DNA of 16,287 nucleotides from Penaeus vannamei (GCF_042767895.1 NC_091573.1:33687472-33703758), one strand, 5' to 3'. Counted from the stretch's first letter, positions 1 through 9,053 are shown. Numbers and translations: made by a program. Notes: generated by a model not told the origin, from the letters alone.

Positions 1-319
1 CACGTGACCATTCCAATACTAAAATATCTTCACCGATATTAAGTATAGCGGTAAAGACACTATATTGAAAAATATTTCTGTCAAAGGAATGGAGATTTTA
101 TGTTTATTAATGTAGTACTGAATGCAAGAGACTCTGAAAAAGAGAAGAGAATAAGATGAAACATCTCTTTGTAAGAGACTATGGATGGCTGTGACGGAGT
201 TGGGTCCCGGGAGGTGTTGACGCCGCCGTGTGTTTAGTGTTTACAGTGCGGCTCGTGGAGGTCTAAGTGGTGGCGGTGTCATAGTACAATTCCCTCGTAT
301 AGTGCAGTGAAGTTCCACG
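1..319 (+). promoter_or_regulatory. Putative lamin promoter and 5' untranslated region
   Basis: This is the sequence immediately upstream of the lamin start codon. It is AT-rich to about 170 and becomes GC-richer towards the ATG, as expected for a promoter passing into a leader. A TATATTG stretch lies near 60 and a CACGTG E-box at 1-6, but I see no convincing TATA/initiator pair, so the transcription start is not placed. If transcription starts before 181, the leader has a short upstream reading frame of 18 codons (ATG at 181, TAG at 235-237) that closes before the lamin ATG. The sequence ending in TTTACAG near 240-246 resembles a splice acceptor, so the leader could also begin in a separate noncoding exon. 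The role is inferred from position. Confidence 0.4.
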
Positions 320-738
320 ATGTCGACTCGTAGCACATCCCGAAAGGTGACGATGGTGACCACGACGAGCTCGAGTAGTGGCACGGAGACCCCGAAAGCA
401 GGCACGAGCACCCCGGGGTCGGCCAAGGTTCGCTCGTCGCCCCTGAGCCCGACACGTTTATCGCGATTGCAAGAAAAGGCCGAATTGCAGAAGCTCAATG
501 ATCGTCTGGCGGCTTATATCGACCGGGTGCGGCAGCTCGAGTTGGAGAACAGGAGCCTCAACATGCAGGTGGAGACGATACAGGAGTCCATGACGAAGGA
601 GGTGACGTCCATGAAGGGGCTGTACGAGCAGGAGCTGTCCGACGCCCGCAAGCTCCTCGACGACACCGCCAAGGAGAAGGCGCAGCTCCAGATCGACGTC
701 GGCAAACTCCGCTCCGACAACGAGGAAATTCGCCTCAA
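320..738 (+). CDS. Lam: Nuclear lamin, first coding exon (partial gene)
   Basis: Lamins are intermediate-filament proteins that form the meshwork under the inner nuclear membrane. They support nuclear shape and chromatin anchoring and are depolymerised by mitotic phosphorylation. This exon encodes about 139.7 residues. Residues 1-47 are a Ser/Thr-rich head ending in SSPLSPTR; Ser43 sits in an SPTR CDK1 consensus equivalent to the mitotic site Ser22 of human lamin A. Residues 50-89 are coil 1A with the helix-initiation motif LNDRLAAYIDRVRQLE, a hallmark of intermediate filaments. Residues 90-101 are probably linker L1, and coil 1B starts near 102. The start is chosen because A lies at -3 (CCACGATG) and the head length suits the family. 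The rest of the rod, nuclear localisation signal, Ig-fold tail and CaaX box must lie in later exons not found here. The frame ends two bases into codon 140 at a GTGAGT donor. It resembles Drosophila Dm0-type lamin; the symbol assumes orthology. Cytoplasmic intermediate filament is the less likely alternative. Confidence 0.95.
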
Positions 739-744
739 GTGAGT
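739..744 (+). other. Splice donor ending lamin exon 1 (phase 2)
   Basis: CTCAA followed by GTGAGT closely matches the 5' splice consensus. Cutting here leaves the reading frame in phase 2, within the Lys140-equivalent codon. Reading on instead reaches TGA at once (AAG TGA), which would cut the rod off at the start of coil 1B, so splicing is needed for a working lamin. The boundary falls on the same residue as the end of human LMNA exon 1 (codon 119, phase 2), which supports the call. Confidence 0.9.
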
Positions 745-1242
745 ATCTGCGCCGTCACACGGGGGGGAAGGGAGGGGGGAGGGGAGGACGCCAGGGGTTG
801 GGTCGTGACAGGCTAGTTGGGGTCGTCGTCTGGCGGGGTCGATTTTCGGTCTTTTTTTTTACTAAGGGTTATCGCCCGGGGTTTCCCTTTTTTCGGGGGA
901 ATAAGGAGGTCGGGCTGCCTTTTCCCCTTTAAAGGCGAGAGGGCGTGTCACTCGCACGGGAGAATTTCCCTTTATTCTACTGTGCACCGGATGTGTATTA
1001 TGCAGACCACTAATTTGAAAATGGTAGCGATAAGCACAAGCAAAACGGGGTGAACGCCAACTTAGCAGGAAATAGGGCATTGTATCGATAAGCTTCATGA
1101 AACACAGCATACCCTAACGTGAGATGGAGAAAAACATGCTATATTCTCCTTACAAGTACATCACGTATCTCCCAATCGACGCCATGTAGGCCGTGACCTT
1201 AGGTCAGGTATCCCGACCTTGGCCATGGCCAGGGAAAGACGC
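745..1242 (+). other. Start of lamin intron 1, mostly single-copy
   Basis: No coding potential was recognised here. A run of G-tracts at 761-784 (see the separate entry) is followed by ordinary mixed sequence. At 1194-1222 there are nuclear-receptor-like half sites: TGACCT and AGGTCA separated by one T (1194-1206), then CGACCTTGG, whose complement CCAAGGTCG fits the FTZ-F1 consensus. A perfect 12-bp palindrome, TGGCCATGGCCA, lies at 1220-1231. Calling this an intron rests on the lamin donor just upstream. Confidence 0.6.
761..784 (+). promoter_or_regulatory. G-quadruplex-type G-tracts beside the splice donor
   Basis: Four G-runs of 7, 3, 6 and 4 bases are separated by loops of AA, A and A, meeting the usual G-quadruplex rule with very short loops. 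The block starts 17 bases after the end of the GTGAGT donor on the sense strand, so it would be present in the pre-mRNA. GGG runs just inside introns are known splicing enhancers in animals; an effect here is inference. Confidence 0.5.
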
Positions 1243-1269
1243 GACAGACAGACAGACAGACAGACAGAC
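1243..1269 (+). repeat. (GACA)n microsatellite
   Basis: About six tandem copies of GACA, with the last interrupted by a G. The same tetramer family appears again at 7283-7328. Confidence 0.9.
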
Positions 1270-1447
1270 GGACACGCGTCACTGCTCGCTCTCTAGTCTC
1301 GGGGAAGATAGTCTGTAGCTGTTGAAGGTTGTAGTCTTGCATGTGTGTTGCCTGTCTGGTGTGTTATGTGTCAAATGGGAAACGTTTCTGTCAGATCGTT
1401 TGTTATGGGAGAATATAAGTAATGTTTCGTTTCCATGGACACGCTTC

Positions 1448-1465
1448 AGAGAGAGAGAGAGAGAG

Positions 1466-1527
<62 letters not shown>

Positions 1528-1534
1528 TGTGTAT

Positions 1535-1600
<66 letters not shown>
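1448..1600 (+). repeat. Compound (GA)n(GT)n(GA)n microsatellite
   Basis: A (GA)n block of about 22 bp passes directly into a (GT)n block of about 57 bp, then after a short TCTGTGTATTA interruption into a second (GA)n block of about 64 bp. Open frames across it on both strands are Arg-Glu, Val-Cys or Ser-Leu dipeptide repeats and are not genes. Confidence 0.97.
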
Positions 1601-1602
<2 letters not shown>

Positions 1603-2820
1603 CAAGGTCAAAACGACGAAGAGCCAGACAGCAAAGGAAGAGAAGGAAAATGCGGGGGAAAAGATAGAGAAATGAGCACACGTTCCTCCTGTATCTCCTG
1701 TAAATTGTCACATTTTAAGTCCTAGATGGAGGAGGGGCGACACCCGTATCCACCTCTCACCACGCGATAACAATAAAACTTAATTAAAGCATGCAAATTA
1801 ATTACTTTTTTCCCAATATTAATCTGTTTAGGAGTCGGCCCCCCGTTCAATGGCTGCTGAACTTCGGTCGAAATCTGTGGTATCAGCTACCAAGTAAATC
1901 CTTTGGAATAATTTTTAAAATTTACTGTAGATCAGGTTGCGATTCTTGAAGCACGTGCGAAGGAAGATGTGAGAAGCCATATTTTCCGTATAGAAATCGA
2001 TGCATCTATAAAGCAACCGATACTACCGGTATATCTTTATTAACGGGGATCGTGTTAGCCTCCGTTTTGACTCCGTGCTGGTGCCGTGGAGAGCTTTCCG
2101 TCCAAGCACAGATGTGTGTTGCAAGGGCGCCAAGCAGTTGCAGTCAGGTCCCTTCCAGACAGGGCCCGCAGCATCTGGGTCAGGGGTGTAAAGGGGTCGG
2201 GAGGGAACATTAACAGCTGTGCAACTCATTGGTTTCAGAAGTGGGTTTTAGGGGTGAGTGTGGCTCTTTTTGGGGTCATTCAGAAACAGCGGTCAGTACT
2301 TTTCCTGTTTTTCGTTGAAAAAAACCCTGTTTATTTTCAAGCTATTTGTTTTTGACTGTGCAACAGGTTAATGATTTTCCGTTTAGTGTTGAGTCAAAAG
2401 AAATGATTTTTTTATTCAGTAATACTTTTTTTAAAAATAAATTTACTGTAAAATGCATATCACACGTTGGGAATATCACAGAAGGGTACGCCTTTAACAC
2501 GCTATGCATTTCTCTATGTATAGTAAGAGAAGAGAAATGGAAAAGAATAGGAAACAGCAATGTTTTGTTAGATGACCAGTCGATTTTCTAAAATGCGTTT
2601 CGCCATTCCGTACGGAAACAGGCAACGACTATCGATAGAACCGCAGTAGTGATCGTGTAGTATCGCTTTCTGTATCCGTTCGTCTTCTCTGTTGAAAAGA
2701 AATGTACATGCCTGTCTGTCTTATACTCAAGTCATACTCTCTTTCTCTTTATGGGCTTCAAAAGGTTTAGAAAATGTAGAATCCTAGTATTTAAGGTAAT
2801 ACATGGTCTCGACTGAGTAT
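1601..2820 (+). other. Intronic single-copy sequence, no gene seen
   Basis: No exon, RNA gene or transposon was recognised. AT-rich stretches (1760-1960 and 2280-2600) alternate with a GC-richer part (2040-2230). TCAAGGTCA at 1602-1610 is a perfect FTZ-F1/NR5A extended half site. An AATAAA occurs near 1771 without nearby coding sequence. The open frames here are short and lack recognisable protein character. Confidence 0.5.
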
Positions 2821-2920
2821 CTCTCTCTCTCTCATGTATAAGGAGAATGATAGTTCTCTCTCCTTCTCCCATATCCTGTCCCCCTCCCCCTCCCCTCCTT
2901 TCACCCACTCTTCTATCCAC

Positions 2921-3168
2921 CCCTTTCTCTCTCTCTCTCTCTCCCTCTCTCTCTCCCTCTCTCCCTCTCTCCCTCTCTCTCTCCCTCTCTCTCTCCCTCC
3001 CTCTCTCTCTCTCTCTCTCTCCCCTCTCTCTCCCCCTCCCCCTCTCCCTCTCCCTCTCCCTCTCCCTCTCCCTCTCCTCCCTCCTTCCTCTCTCCTTCGC
3101 CTTCGCCTTCGCCTTCTTCTCCCTCCCTCTCCTTCTACCTCCCCTTCCCTCTCCTTTTCTCCCCCTCC
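2921..3168 (+). repeat. Polypyrimidine tract A (CT)n/(CCCTCT)n
   Basis: About 250 bp of almost pure C and T: irregular CT dinucleotides, then CCCTCT hexamers, then a short CTTCGC hexamer run (about 3093-3116) and more C/T. It flanks the first copy of the 1.5-kb duplication on the left, and its right end from 3079 belongs to the duplicated unit. The Ser-Leu-Pro and Arg-Glu-Gly open frames in it are products of the repeat. Confidence 0.95.
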
Positions 3169-4610
3169 AAAGAGTGGTATGCATAAATAATGGTGTCCTT
3201 CATGATGCACACTTGGTATGTCGGGAGAGTCTGCATGTATCCATCCACATGCCCTGACTCTGCTCCGTACCCGACGTCCCACGAGCATCACCCCCCCTCC
3301 TATCACCCCCCCCCCCCCGCTTCTCCTTGGGTGCGGGTGGGGGGGAGTGGCAAGGCGTGCCACGAACACTCCTCTTGGCCGTAGTGGTAGTAAGAGTAGA
3401 ATTACTACGACTCCCCTTCGCCCCCCCACTTTCCCCTACCCCACCTCGAGCTACCCTTCCTTTCATACCCGTTGGCTTGAATGAATAGGGGAGGTGGGGG
3501 GGGGGCAACCTCGATGTCTTTTTGGATCCGCTGTCTCTACCTCTTGTCGTCCTCTCTTTCTCTCGTTCTTCTCGGCCTCACCTTCCTCCTCCCCCTTTCC
3601 CACTCAGCGCCACGCACGTCGTTGTCTTTCCTCCCCACGTCCTTCACGGGCGGTGAAAGAGGCGGCGGCTGCATACGGGGGCGGGACACTGGGGATAAAA
3701 CGCGCCCGCACTATGGCCTTTTGTGATGTCTCCTCTCCCCTTCCCCCCCCCCCTTATTTTCCCCCCTCCACCCTACCCCTCCTCTGGCCAGTCCCTGTTG
3801 CAGGACCGCAGCCCGCACGCGCACGCACGCACGCACGCGGAGAGCAGGTGCGGCGGGCAGGGATTTCGGGGCAGTGGGTCCCACATGGTTAGTCCGGCCG
3901 ATTCATGGAAGGAGAAAGAACTGCGAGAGGGAAAGCGTCCGGGGAAGGAGAGTAGTTGGCAGGACGAGCTCGCTGAAACTCGTGGCGCGTTGAAGTGCAC
4001 GTCGGGTGTTGCCGCGGCTTGCCATTCCGCTCGCCGTATGCAATTAACCTGATTTTTCGCCCGTGCAGCCCAGGCCCCGTCCTTGGCGCAGCGATTCGCG
4101 AGAGAATCCGCGTTTTTATTTTATTTTTTTTTTAAACCGAAATGAACGCTACATGTTCCATTGAAGGACAGGGAATCGACGGGCGACCTCGGGCAAGCAA
4201 GCCATCGCAAAGGACACTGACATGAATGACATGGTAGGATCCTCCTTGCGGCGCGATATTGATTGGGAAGAAGCTGAAACGAACGTCGGGCTCCGGGGCT
4301 GGCCGGGCGCTGGCTTCGCTTCCGAATCGGGACTGCGGAAGCGCATTGGTCGTGCTTTGGTCTTGCTGTTCTTTATTGTTTACTTTCTCATTCTAGTTGC
4401 TAGGAAACACCGCCCAGACAGAAGAGGAGGAGGAGGAGGACTGTCAGTGGGGAAGTTTTTTTTCGCGTGTGCACCCCGAGTGACTCGTATGGCTGAGGCA
4501 AGATGTTGGCGTTATGTAAAGGGTCTCAAGTTCGTTTATTTATACTTCGGCTGTTGCTGTTCCACCTTTTGTTTTGCCTTTGCCGCTTCTGACTCGTGCT
4601 GTTCGCGTCC
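3079..4610 (+). repeat. Tandem segmental duplication, copy 1
   Basis: This 1.53-kb unit is repeated almost exactly at 4731-6261, at an offset of 1650-1652 bp. By eye I find six differences: a C-run of 13 versus 12 near 3306, a C-run of 11 versus 10 near 3743, one C fewer after GGATCC near 4232, and three substitutions at 4585, 4605 and 4610, all within 26 bases of the right edge. The unit holds poly-C and poly-G runs, a (GCAC)n stretch near 3819, a T-run near 4124 and mixed DNA with no recognised family. Its open frames are broken differently in the two copies by the C-run indels, so they are not called as genes. Confidence 0.95.
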
Positions 4611-4707
4611 GTCTCTTTCTCTCTCTCTCTCCCTCCCTCTCCCTCTCCCTCTCCCTCTCCCTCTCCCCCTCTCTCTCCCTCTCCCTCTCCCTCTCCCTCT
4701 CCCTCTC

Positions 4708-4738
<31 letters not shown>

Positions 4739-4747
4739 CCTCTCTCC
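4611..4747 (+). repeat. Polypyrimidine tract between the duplicate copies
   Basis: A short CT run is followed by (CTCCCT)n. Its left end resembles the start of the tract after copy 2 and its right end matches the tract before copy 1, as expected for a hybrid formed by unequal exchange between two pyrimidine tracts. Confidence 0.9.
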
Positions 4748-6261
4748 TTCGCCTTCGCCTTCGCCTTCTTCTCCCTCCCTCTCCTTCTACCTCCCCTTCC
4801 CTCTCCTTTTCTCCCCCTCCAAAGAGTGGTATGCATAAATAATGGTGTCCTTCATGATGCACACTTGGTATGTCGGGAGAGTCTGCATGTATCCATCCAC
4901 ATGCCCTGACTCTGCTCCGTACCCGACGTCCCACGAGCATCACCCCCCCTCCTATCACCCCCCCCCCCCGCTTCTCCTTGGGTGCGGGTGGGGGGGAGTG
5001 GCAAGGCGTGCCACGAACACTCCTCTTGGCCGTAGTGGTAGTAAGAGTAGAATTACTACGACTCCCCTTCGCCCCCCCACTTTCCCCTACCCCACCTCGA
5101 GCTACCCTTCCTTTCATACCCGTTGGCTTGAATGAATAGGGGAGGTGGGGGGGGGGCAACCTCGATGTCTTTTTGGATCCGCTGTCTCTACCTCTTGTCG
5201 TCCTCTCTTTCTCTCGTTCTTCTCGGCCTCACCTTCCTCCTCCCCCTTTCCCACTCAGCGCCACGCACGTCGTTGTCTTTCCTCCCCACGTCCTTCACGG
5301 GCGGTGAAAGAGGCGGCGGCTGCATACGGGGGCGGGACACTGGGGATAAAACGCGCCCGCACTATGGCCTTTTGTGATGTCTCCTCTCCCCTTCCCCCCC
5401 CCCTTATTTTCCCCCCTCCACCCTACCCCTCCTCTGGCCAGTCCCTGTTGCAGGACCGCAGCCCGCACGCGCACGCACGCACGCACGCGGAGAGCAGGTG
5501 CGGCGGGCAGGGATTTCGGGGCAGTGGGTCCCACATGGTTAGTCCGGCCGATTCATGGAAGGAGAAAGAACTGCGAGAGGGAAAGCGTCCGGGGAAGGAG
5601 AGTAGTTGGCAGGACGAGCTCGCTGAAACTCGTGGCGCGTTGAAGTGCACGTCGGGTGTTGCCGCGGCTTGCCATTCCGCTCGCCGTATGCAATTAACCT
5701 GATTTTTCGCCCGTGCAGCCCAGGCCCCGTCCTTGGCGCAGCGATTCGCGAGAGAATCCGCGTTTTTATTTTATTTTTTTTTTAAACCGAAATGAACGCT
5801 ACATGTTCCATTGAAGGACAGGGAATCGACGGGCGACCTCGGGCAAGCAAGCCATCGCAAAGGACACTGACATGAATGACATGGTAGGATCCCTCCTTGC
5901 GGCGCGATATTGATTGGGAAGAAGCTGAAACGAACGTCGGGCTCCGGGGCTGGCCGGGCGCTGGCTTCGCTTCCGAATCGGGACTGCGGAAGCGCATTGG
6001 TCGTGCTTTGGTCTTGCTGTTCTTTATTGTTTACTTTCTCATTCTAGTTGCTAGGAAACACCGCCCAGACAGAAGAGGAGGAGGAGGAGGACTGTCAGTG
6101 GGGAAGTTTTTTTTCGCGTGTGCACCCCGAGTGACTCGTATGGCTGAGGCAAGATGTTGGCGTTATGTAAAGGGTCTCAAGTTCGTTTATTTATACTTCG
6201 GCTGTTGCTGTTCCACCTTTTGTTTTGCCTTTGCCACTTCTGACTCGTGCTGTTCACGTCT
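4731..6261 (+). repeat. Tandem segmental duplication, copy 2
   Basis: Second copy of the unit at 3079-4610, in the same orientation and separated from it only by pyrimidine repeat. It carries an extra C near 5892 that shifts the frame of an open frame shared by the copies. The A at 6236, A at 6256 and T at 6261 replace G, G and C of copy 1. Near-identity over 1.5 kb of noncoding DNA implies a very recent duplication, ongoing conversion, or an assembly duplication. Confidence 0.95.
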
Positions 6262-6262
6262 G

Positions 6263-6265
<3 letters not shown>

Positions 6266-6353
<88 letters not shown>

Positions 6354-6435
6354 CTCCTCTCTCCCTCCCTCCCTCCTCTCCTCTCCCTCTCCCTCTCCCT
6401 CTCCCTCTCCCTCTCCCTCTCCCTCCCTCCCCCCT
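6266..6435 (+). repeat. Polypyrimidine tract (TC)n then (CTCCCT)n
   Basis: A nearly perfect (TC)n run of 84 bp (6266-6349) passes into CCT-rich and (CTCCCT)n sequence. It bounds copy 2 of the duplication on the right. Confidence 0.95.
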
Positions 6436-6675
6436 CATTCGTCCTCGTTCATCTTGCTTCTTTTTTTCCCCCGCCCGCCTCCTCACAAACCCCCGTCCGT
6501 CATTGTGTTATTGCCGGCGGCCAGTTGGTTCCAGGTCGCGGGAGCCAGCTGAAGCACATGCAGGTCGCCAGGGTGCATGACTTGCTAGTGTCGGGCGCGC
6601 TTTCCAGGAAGCAGCGTCTCTTTGCCAGGGCCTTTCGACTCCGTTTCCTGCTTTGGGCGAATCTATGTGTGGGTT

Positions 6676-6678
<3 letters not shown>
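6436..6678 (+). other. Short single-copy segment, no gene seen
   Basis: Mixed, fairly GC-rich sequence between a pyrimidine tract and a T-run. No coding exon, RNA or transposon end was recognised. Confidence 0.4.

Positions 6679-6708
<30 letters not shown>
6679..6708 (+). repeat. 30-base poly(T) run
   Basis: Thirty consecutive T. Read on the minus strand it is a poly(A) run, which can mark a retroposed copy, but no polyadenylation signal (TTTATT on this strand) or recognisable element lies beside it. AATAAATAAA on the plus strand near 6731-6741 is in the wrong orientation for that reading. Confidence 0.9.
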
Positions 6709-6710
<2 letters not shown>

Positions 6711-6910
6711 GCACCGGTGTATAAAAAAAAGAATAAATAAAGCATTGATTAAGTAAAATAAATCCGTGGGCAAGTACGCCTCCCTCGCCCTCCCCCCCCC
6801 TATCCCTTCCCTTCCCTTACCCCCAGTCCATCCATCCAGCGGCGGGTCCGGCACAAGGTCTGTCCTGGGCGGCACTGCATCATCGATCTGACGTCCTTAA
6901 AGGAGGGAGC
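6709..6910 (+). other. AT-rich then mixed spacer, no gene seen
   Basis: Begins with an A-rich stretch holding overlapping AATAAA signals (6731-6745) and a further AATAAA near 6758, then becomes C-rich and mixed. The signals could in principle cause premature polyadenylation of a transcript reading through from the lamin promoter, but a plain AT-rich spacer is just as likely. Confidence 0.35.
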
Positions 6911-7179
6911 GAGGAGGAGGAGGAGGAGGAGGAGGAGGAGGAGGAGGAGGAGGAGGAGGAGGAGGAGGAGGAGGAGGAGGAGGAGGAGGAGGAGGAGGAG
7001 GAGGAGGAGGAGGAGGAGAGGGAGAAGAAGGAGAAGAAGGAGAAGAAGGAGAAGAAGGAGAAGAAGGAGGAGGAGAAGGAGAAGGAGAAGGAGAAGGAGA
7101 AGGAGAAGGAGAAGGAGAAGGAGAAGGAGAAGGAGAAGGAGAAGGAGAAGGAGAAGGAGAAGGAGAAGGAGAAGGAGAA
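6911..7179 (+). repeat. Purine array with 3-, 9- then 6-bp periods
   Basis: (GAG)n runs for about 107 bp (6911-7017), then about five copies of the 9-mer GAGAAGAAG (7021-7069), then (GAGAAG)n for about 108 bp to 7179. All periods are multiples of three, so every frame stays open; the poly-Leu, Ser-Phe and poly-Glu translations are artefacts. All 269 bases on the plus strand are A or G. Confidence 0.97.
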
Positions 7180-7513
7180 AACAGGCGAGACAGGGAAACG
7201 GAGAGAAGGGAAGATGGTGGGGTTTGTGGCCACAGTCAACCCCAGTCCTGTTAACTTCTTGCGAAATGAAGGAAGGGGACAGACTGACTGACTGACAGAC
7301 AGACAGACAGACAGACACAGACAGACAGGTGCGAGTGAGTGAGTTCGACCGGTGGAGCTTTTATGAGGTCGTGACTTACCTTCCCTGTGCAACATTGTGC
7401 TCCACTTGCTATCAGCTTTAAAGGGGTGTGTACGCGTCCTGTAGTATTTTCCTTCGCGTACTCACTCTCCCCTTCCCTCCCTATGGCCACACACCACACA
7501 GTGATACCACACA
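7180..7513 (+). other. Mixed spacer with an ACTG/ACAG microsatellite
   Basis: Contains a (GACT)n-(GACA)n microsatellite at 7283-7328. Otherwise it is single-copy in appearance. On the minus strand, AAG followed by GTAAGT (plus-strand 7374-7382) is a perfect splice-donor consensus, but no associated gene was recognised. Confidence 0.45.
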
Positions 7514-7764
7514 CACTCACTCACTCACTCACATTCACGCACTCACTCACTCACATTCACTCACTCACTCACATTCACTCACTCACTCACATTCACTCAC
7601 TCACTCACATTCACTCACTCACTCACATTCACTCACTCACATTCACTCACTCACTCACATTCACTCACTCACTCACTCACTCACTCACTCACTCACTCAC
7701 TCACTCACTCACATCCACTCACTCACACACTCTCACATTCACTCACTCATTCACTCACACACAC
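7514..7764 (+). repeat. (ACTC)n array with an 18-bp higher period
   Basis: Tandem ACTC tetramers are punctuated by ACATTC. ACATTC starts at 7531, 7553, 7571, 7589, 7607, 7625, 7639 and 7657, giving spacings of 22, 18, 18, 18, 18, 14 and 18. The odd spacings differ by exactly one tetramer. From about 7662 it becomes uninterrupted ACTC. The Thr-His-Ser-Leu open frames are repeat products. Confidence 0.95.
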
Positions 7765-8455
<691 letters not shown>

Positions 8456-8639
8456 GACAGGTACGTTTCTATGCCACACGTGCATTGTACAAACGCATAA
8501 CCTGGTTTGCGGTAACCATAGAGGGAGGTTGCCCCGCTATCCCGCCAAGGTCACATTCCTCCGCCATCTGACCGAGGCGGACCAGGTAAATCGACTCCAG
8601 GCATCCCATGCTACTTCTGTATGGTACAAGGTCATCTAG
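8456..8639 (+). other. Short single-copy segment
   Basis: No gene recognised. CCAAGGTCA at 8545-8553 fits the FTZ-F1 consensus. TCCGCC (8560-8565) and GGCGGA (8576-8581) can pair as a 6-bp hairpin. Confidence 0.35.
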
Positions 8640-8773
8640 TTTCTCTACTCTCTCTATACTCTTTCTCTTTTTCTTTTTCCTTCCCTCCCTCCCTCTTTCT
8701 CTCCTTCCCTCCCTCCTTCCCTCCTTCTCTCCTTCCCTCCTTTCCTCCCTCCCCCTCTCCTTGTTTCTCTCCC
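8640..8773 (+). repeat. Irregular polypyrimidine tract
   Basis: Mostly T and C with (CCCTT)n and (CCCT)n character, and two A interruptions near the start. Part of the strand-biased pyrimidine landscape of the window. Confidence 0.9.
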
Positions 8774-9027
8774 GAGCAGTCCAGCCTCCCAATACGAATG
8801 CAACTGTGTTTGGCAGGTGTGCATCCGTACGTAGGAGGTAACATGCGCGAAAGGTGTGTGGGGCGATGTCGTATCACACGGTGTAATGGTGAACGGAGGT
8901 CGGCTTTATCGGGGCACCTTATCTCAATGGCTTTGACGTAATCCCATCGAGTGAGCGATTGGCGGCGCGCGGGGAGTCTGAGAGAGAGAGAAAGAAAGAG
9001 AGAGTAAACAGTATTCCTCCATTTCGA
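8774..9027 (+). other. Single-copy spacer with a short (GA)n run
   Basis: Mixed sequence with a GAGA/GAAA run near 8981-9004. TGACGTAA near 8935-8942 is a CRE variant. No gene recognised. Confidence 0.35.
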
Positions 9028-9053
9028 TTTTTTTTTTTTTTTTTTTTTTTTTT
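9028..9053 (+). repeat. 26-base poly(T) run
   Basis: Uninterrupted T-run in mixed sequence; no flanking target-site duplication or element recognised. Confidence 0.85.

Noticed and set aside
241..738. Minus-strand open frames opposite the lamin exon
   Set aside because: They are shadows of the clearly lamin-coding plus strand, with no recognisable protein.
3481..5702. Open frames repeated in both duplicate copies (for example 3494-3892 and 5145-5702)
   Set aside because: Poly-C indels put the two copies in different frames, composition is Ser/Pro/Arg from C-rich DNA, and no domain is visible.
6679..6708. Poly(T) as the tail of a minus-strand retroposon
   Set aside because: No polyadenylation signal in the right orientation, no element body and no flanking direct repeats could be found.
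6800..7395. Poly-Leu and Ser-Phe open frames on the minus strand
   Set aside because: They are direct translations of (GAG)n and (GAGAAG)n arrays.
7514..7764. Regularly spaced repeats that could suggest a CRISPR array
   Set aside because: The spacers are themselves the same tetramer; this is a microsatellite in a eukaryotic genome.
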